Source of the DNA: Facklamia hominis CCUG 36813
GTDB taxonomy: Bacteria > Bacillota > Bacilli > Lactobacillales > Aerococcaceae
Assembly (NCBI RefSeq): GCF_000301035.1
Contig: NZ_JH932292.1
Location: 1,044,857 to 1,108,856 of the forward strand
DNA: 64,000 nt
Reading direction: 5' to 3'
How positions within the stretch are numbered: the first letter of the stretch is position 1; the number at the start of each line of letters is the position of its first letter. The translations under genes and the position numbers were made by a program. Shown here one piece after another: positions 62,157-64,000 of the stretch. The notes under the pieces were generated by a model that saw only the letters and a program-made list of their open reading frames with translations, made no database searches and was not told the origin of the DNA.

Positions 62157-62791
62157 CGTTGCCCACCTACTATCCGTCCGTCTGATATCTCGTAGACGTG
62201 ATCTGCTACTTGATCAATCAAGTGTTGATCATGGCTAGCAATTAAAAATCCCTTCCCCTGAGCCTTCATCTCTGTCACCAAGCCCATAAAAGCTTCTACC
62301 GAATCCTTATCCAAACCATTGGTCGGTTCATCTAGGAGCACCAGTATTTGATCTTCCATCATAGCCTGAACGATGGCTAGCTTCTGGCGCATCCCCAAGG
62401 AATAATTCTTAACCTGGGTATCCTTATGCTGATAGAGATCAATGGCCTTTAAGAGCTTCATCGTTAAGTCTTCTTGATATTGATCCTTGATAGAAGCTAA
62501 ATAAACCAAATTATCAAGTCCTGTAAAATGCGGGATGAAGTCTGGATTTTCAATAATAACTCCCACATCGATCGGTAAAGGATGATTAAAAACTACCGGC
62601 TGTTCTTCTAGAAAAACTTGGCCTTCTTGTAATCTCATACTACCAATAATTGCACGTAATAGCATAGTCTTCCCCGATCCATTATGACCCACCAAGCCCA
62701 CCACTTCTCCCTTATCAACAAAGAGACTCACTCGTTCTAAAACTTGCTTTTTGCCAAATGATTTAGATACTTCTTCTACCCTTAATAACAT
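62153..62791 (-). CDS. ABC transporter ATPase
   Basis: 212 residues from ATG 62791 (GGGAG 7 bases upstream). Walker A GHNGSGKTML, Q-loop IIENPDF, signature YSLGMRQKLAIVQAMM (the SLGM variant of bacitracin/lantibiotic-type exporters), Walker B LVLLDEPTNGLD, H-loop ASHDQH. Lacks the C-terminal extension of BcrA proteins. Drives the two or three small membrane proteins of this operon; transport direction is probably outward. Confidence 0.92.
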   Translation of the reverse strand: MLLRVEEVSKSFGKKQVLERVSLFVDKGEVVGLVGHNGSGKTMLLRAIIGSMRLQEGQVFLEEQPVVFNHPLPIDVGVIIENPDFIPHFTGLDNLVYLASIKDQYQEDLTMKLLKAIDLYQHKDTQVKNYSLGMRQKLAIVQAMMEDQILVLLDEPTNGLDKDSVEAFMGLVTEMKAQGKGFLIASHDQHLIDQVADHVYEISDGRIVGGQR

Positions 62792-62806
62792 ATTCATTCT
62801 CCCTCG

Positions 62807-63487
62807 CTAAATGATAACTTCCCGACGGTACATTAGCCACTCATCAAATCGATAAAAAATATACATAATAAAGATCGCTTTCATCAAGAGCAAGCAGACA
62901 CTGAACCAATTAAAGGGGCCTTCACTATAAAAGAAAGCAACAAAAAACTTATTCAAAAGCAAGTGCGGCAAGAACATGCCTAAAGAAAGCACAATTAAAA
63001 GTGCGATTAATCGCTTGTTAAGAACTGTCTCCAACAAGTAATCTAAAGACCCTAATATAACTAATAATACAAGCTGTTGCATCAGACTAAATATAAATAA
63101 CTCTATCTCTTGCAGTTGCCCAAATCTAAATAAGCAAAATAACAAGTTGGAAAAATTAAAAATTAGCATCAGCCCTAAAACAATTAATAATGCCTTCCAT
63201 TTATAGATACATCGGCATTCAACACTATATCTAACACTCTCAAATCGTGTTAAATAAACTCTTAATAAGTAGAGCAGGATTAAAAAAACGGGAATAATGA
63301 CCCACCTTAATTGATTGGCGTCAAAAAGTTGACCATAATTAAATTGAAGCTGGTCTAATAGCTCGTCCTTATTAGCTATATTCTGCATGATCAAACCTAG
63401 AATATTAATGCCTATCATCAGCGCCAGAAAGCAAAGGGTTCTCCGAAAATGAACTCTTATCTTCTCAATTCGAATGATATTCTTCAT
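62807..63487 (-). CDS. Membrane protein of the ABC operon
   Basis: 226 residues, about six hydrophobic helices. The N-terminal basic helix (KNIIRIEKIRVHFRRT) is followed by FLALMIGINILGLIMQN. Start ATG 63487 with GGGGGAG upstream. No recognisable family; the layout resembles ABC-2 permease subunits. Terminates 15 bases before the ATPase start. Confidence 0.75.
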   Translation of the reverse strand: MKNIIRIEKIRVHFRRTLCFLALMIGINILGLIMQNIANKDELLDQLQFNYGQLFDANQLRWVIIPVFLILLYLLRVYLTRFESVRYSVECRCIYKWKALLIVLGLMLIFNFSNLLFCLFRFGQLQEIELFIFSLMQQLVLLVILGSLDYLLETVLNKRLIALLIVLSLGMFLPHLLLNKFFVAFFYSEGPFNWFSVCLLLMKAIFIMYIFYRFDEWLMYRREVII

Positions 63488-63542
63488 AAAAGACGACTCC
63501 CCCTACTTAATTAAACACACCTTGTCCTTCGCCTTAGTAGAG

Positions 63543-64000
63543 TTAATTAACATCTCTTAGGCTGCCCTTATATTTGAGATAGAAAGAAAAAAAGCTCAAT
63601 AAAAAGATAGCTAGCCAAAACAGCAACAATTGTGTTAATTCTGCTGAACTTGAAAGCGTCAAATCAAAAATATATAATAAATATTTGTAATCAATCCACC
63701 AAACACCTAGAACAGCGAACACGTTTACAAGCAAGTAGCTTGATAAAAAAGGAAAAAGGAACTCAAAGTAACGCGCTGAAATCCAATAAGAAGCAGCCAA
63801 GCCCATGCACGAAAAAATGCCAGATAAAACAAATATAATTGACATCAACAAAATTAAAATAAGTAAGGGATGATTTGTATATAAATAATAAATCAAGCCA
63901 GAGTTCATACTAATCTGATCTTGAAGAACATCTGGTAAACACATGGGATAAATTAAAAATAAAAAAACAGCATGAAAGAAGTAGATAAATGTTCCTGCTA
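63543..64000 (-). CDS. Membrane protein, N-terminus beyond the right edge
   Basis: The frame is open to the window edge: AGTFIYFFHAVFLFLIYPM continues upstream of the first ATG (63944), so that ATG is internal. 151 residues plus a stop are visible, with at least four hydrophobic helices (LLILILLMSIIFVLSGIF, LLFWLAIFLLSFFSFYL). Ends KYKGSLRDVN. Probable ABC-2-type subunit of the same operon; 55 bases separate it from the next gene. Confidence 0.7.
   Translation of the reverse strand, partial: AGTFIYFFHAVFLFLIYPMCLPDVLQDQISMNSGLIYYLYTNHPLLILILLMSIIFVLSGIFSCMGLAASYWISARYFEFLFPFLSSYLLVNVFAVLGVWWIDYKYLLYIFDLTLSSSAELTQLLLFWLAIFLLSFFSFYLKYKGSLRDVN

Overview
The window comes from a low-GC Gram-positive bacterium of the order Lactobacillales. 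Supporting features are the sufCDSUB order, RpoE (delta), YabA, DarA, a Met T-box, a PyrR attenuator, strong Shine-Dalgarno sites and frequent TTG/GTG starts. The presence of RpoN and Rho, together with the overall gene set, fits an Aerococcaceae-like organism (Aerococcus/Facklamia/Globicatella type). The family is an inference; nothing in the window proves it. Most of the window is chromosomal core. I see no CRISPR array, no rRNA and no prophage.

Layout. 1-2.1 kb: 5' part of a PyrR-controlled uracil permease and a small secreted protein. 2.2-9.1 kb: sigma-54, cardiolipin synthase and a four-gene siderophore ABC importer. 9.2-15.3 kb: transketolase, PgeF, an ABC exporter, ribosomal protein L31 type B and a hemolysin-III protein. 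15.4-17.4 kb: a P1B-4 metal-exporting ATPase under a NiCo/czcD-class riboswitch. 17.5-23 kb: a small basic membrane protein, an OatA-like acyltransferase and a 934-residue DUF1002 protein. 23-25.8 kb: anaerobic ribonucleotide reductase NrdDG with two NrdR boxes. 26-30.6 kb: rho, murA, a stand-alone HEPN protein resembling the C-terminal half of Csm6, rpoE and ywiB. 30.6-33.5 kb: tRNA-Arg(CCU), lipL, an HD phosphohydrolase and a Nudix protein. 33.5-36.8 kb: a CpsB/C/D tyrosine-phosphorylation module with no glycosyltransferases. 36.9-40 kb: metNIQ behind a methionine T-box. 40-43.7 kb: aminotransferase, nitroreductase, DadA-like oxidase and MscL. 44-45.4 kb: an IS30-family element inserted between rlmN and its probable terminator. 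45.4-54.4 kb: a replication/repair/RNA-modification run from rlmN to dnaX. 54.5-59.6 kb: sufCDSUB. 59.7-60.1 kb: a decayed glycerophosphodiesterase. 60.1-64 kb: an uncharacterised ABC-transporter operon cut by the right edge.

Iron is a recurring theme: siderophore uptake, probable Fe2+/Co2+ efflux under a metal riboswitch, and SUF iron-sulfur assembly, which would supply cluster enzymes seen here (RlmN, NrdG). Neither of the two substrate-binding proteins (siderophore and methionine) has a lipobox cysteine, which is unusual for a Gram-positive organism.

The most interesting observations are the CARF-less Csm6-like HEPN protein in the rpoE-murA-rho cluster, the riboswitch-controlled P1B-4 ATPase, the non-lipidated binding proteins, the multi-domain DUF1002 protein, the orphan CpsBCD module, the IS30 copy with a 13-bp flanking repeat and a start-codon-masking hairpin, and the unexplained ABC operon at the right edge.
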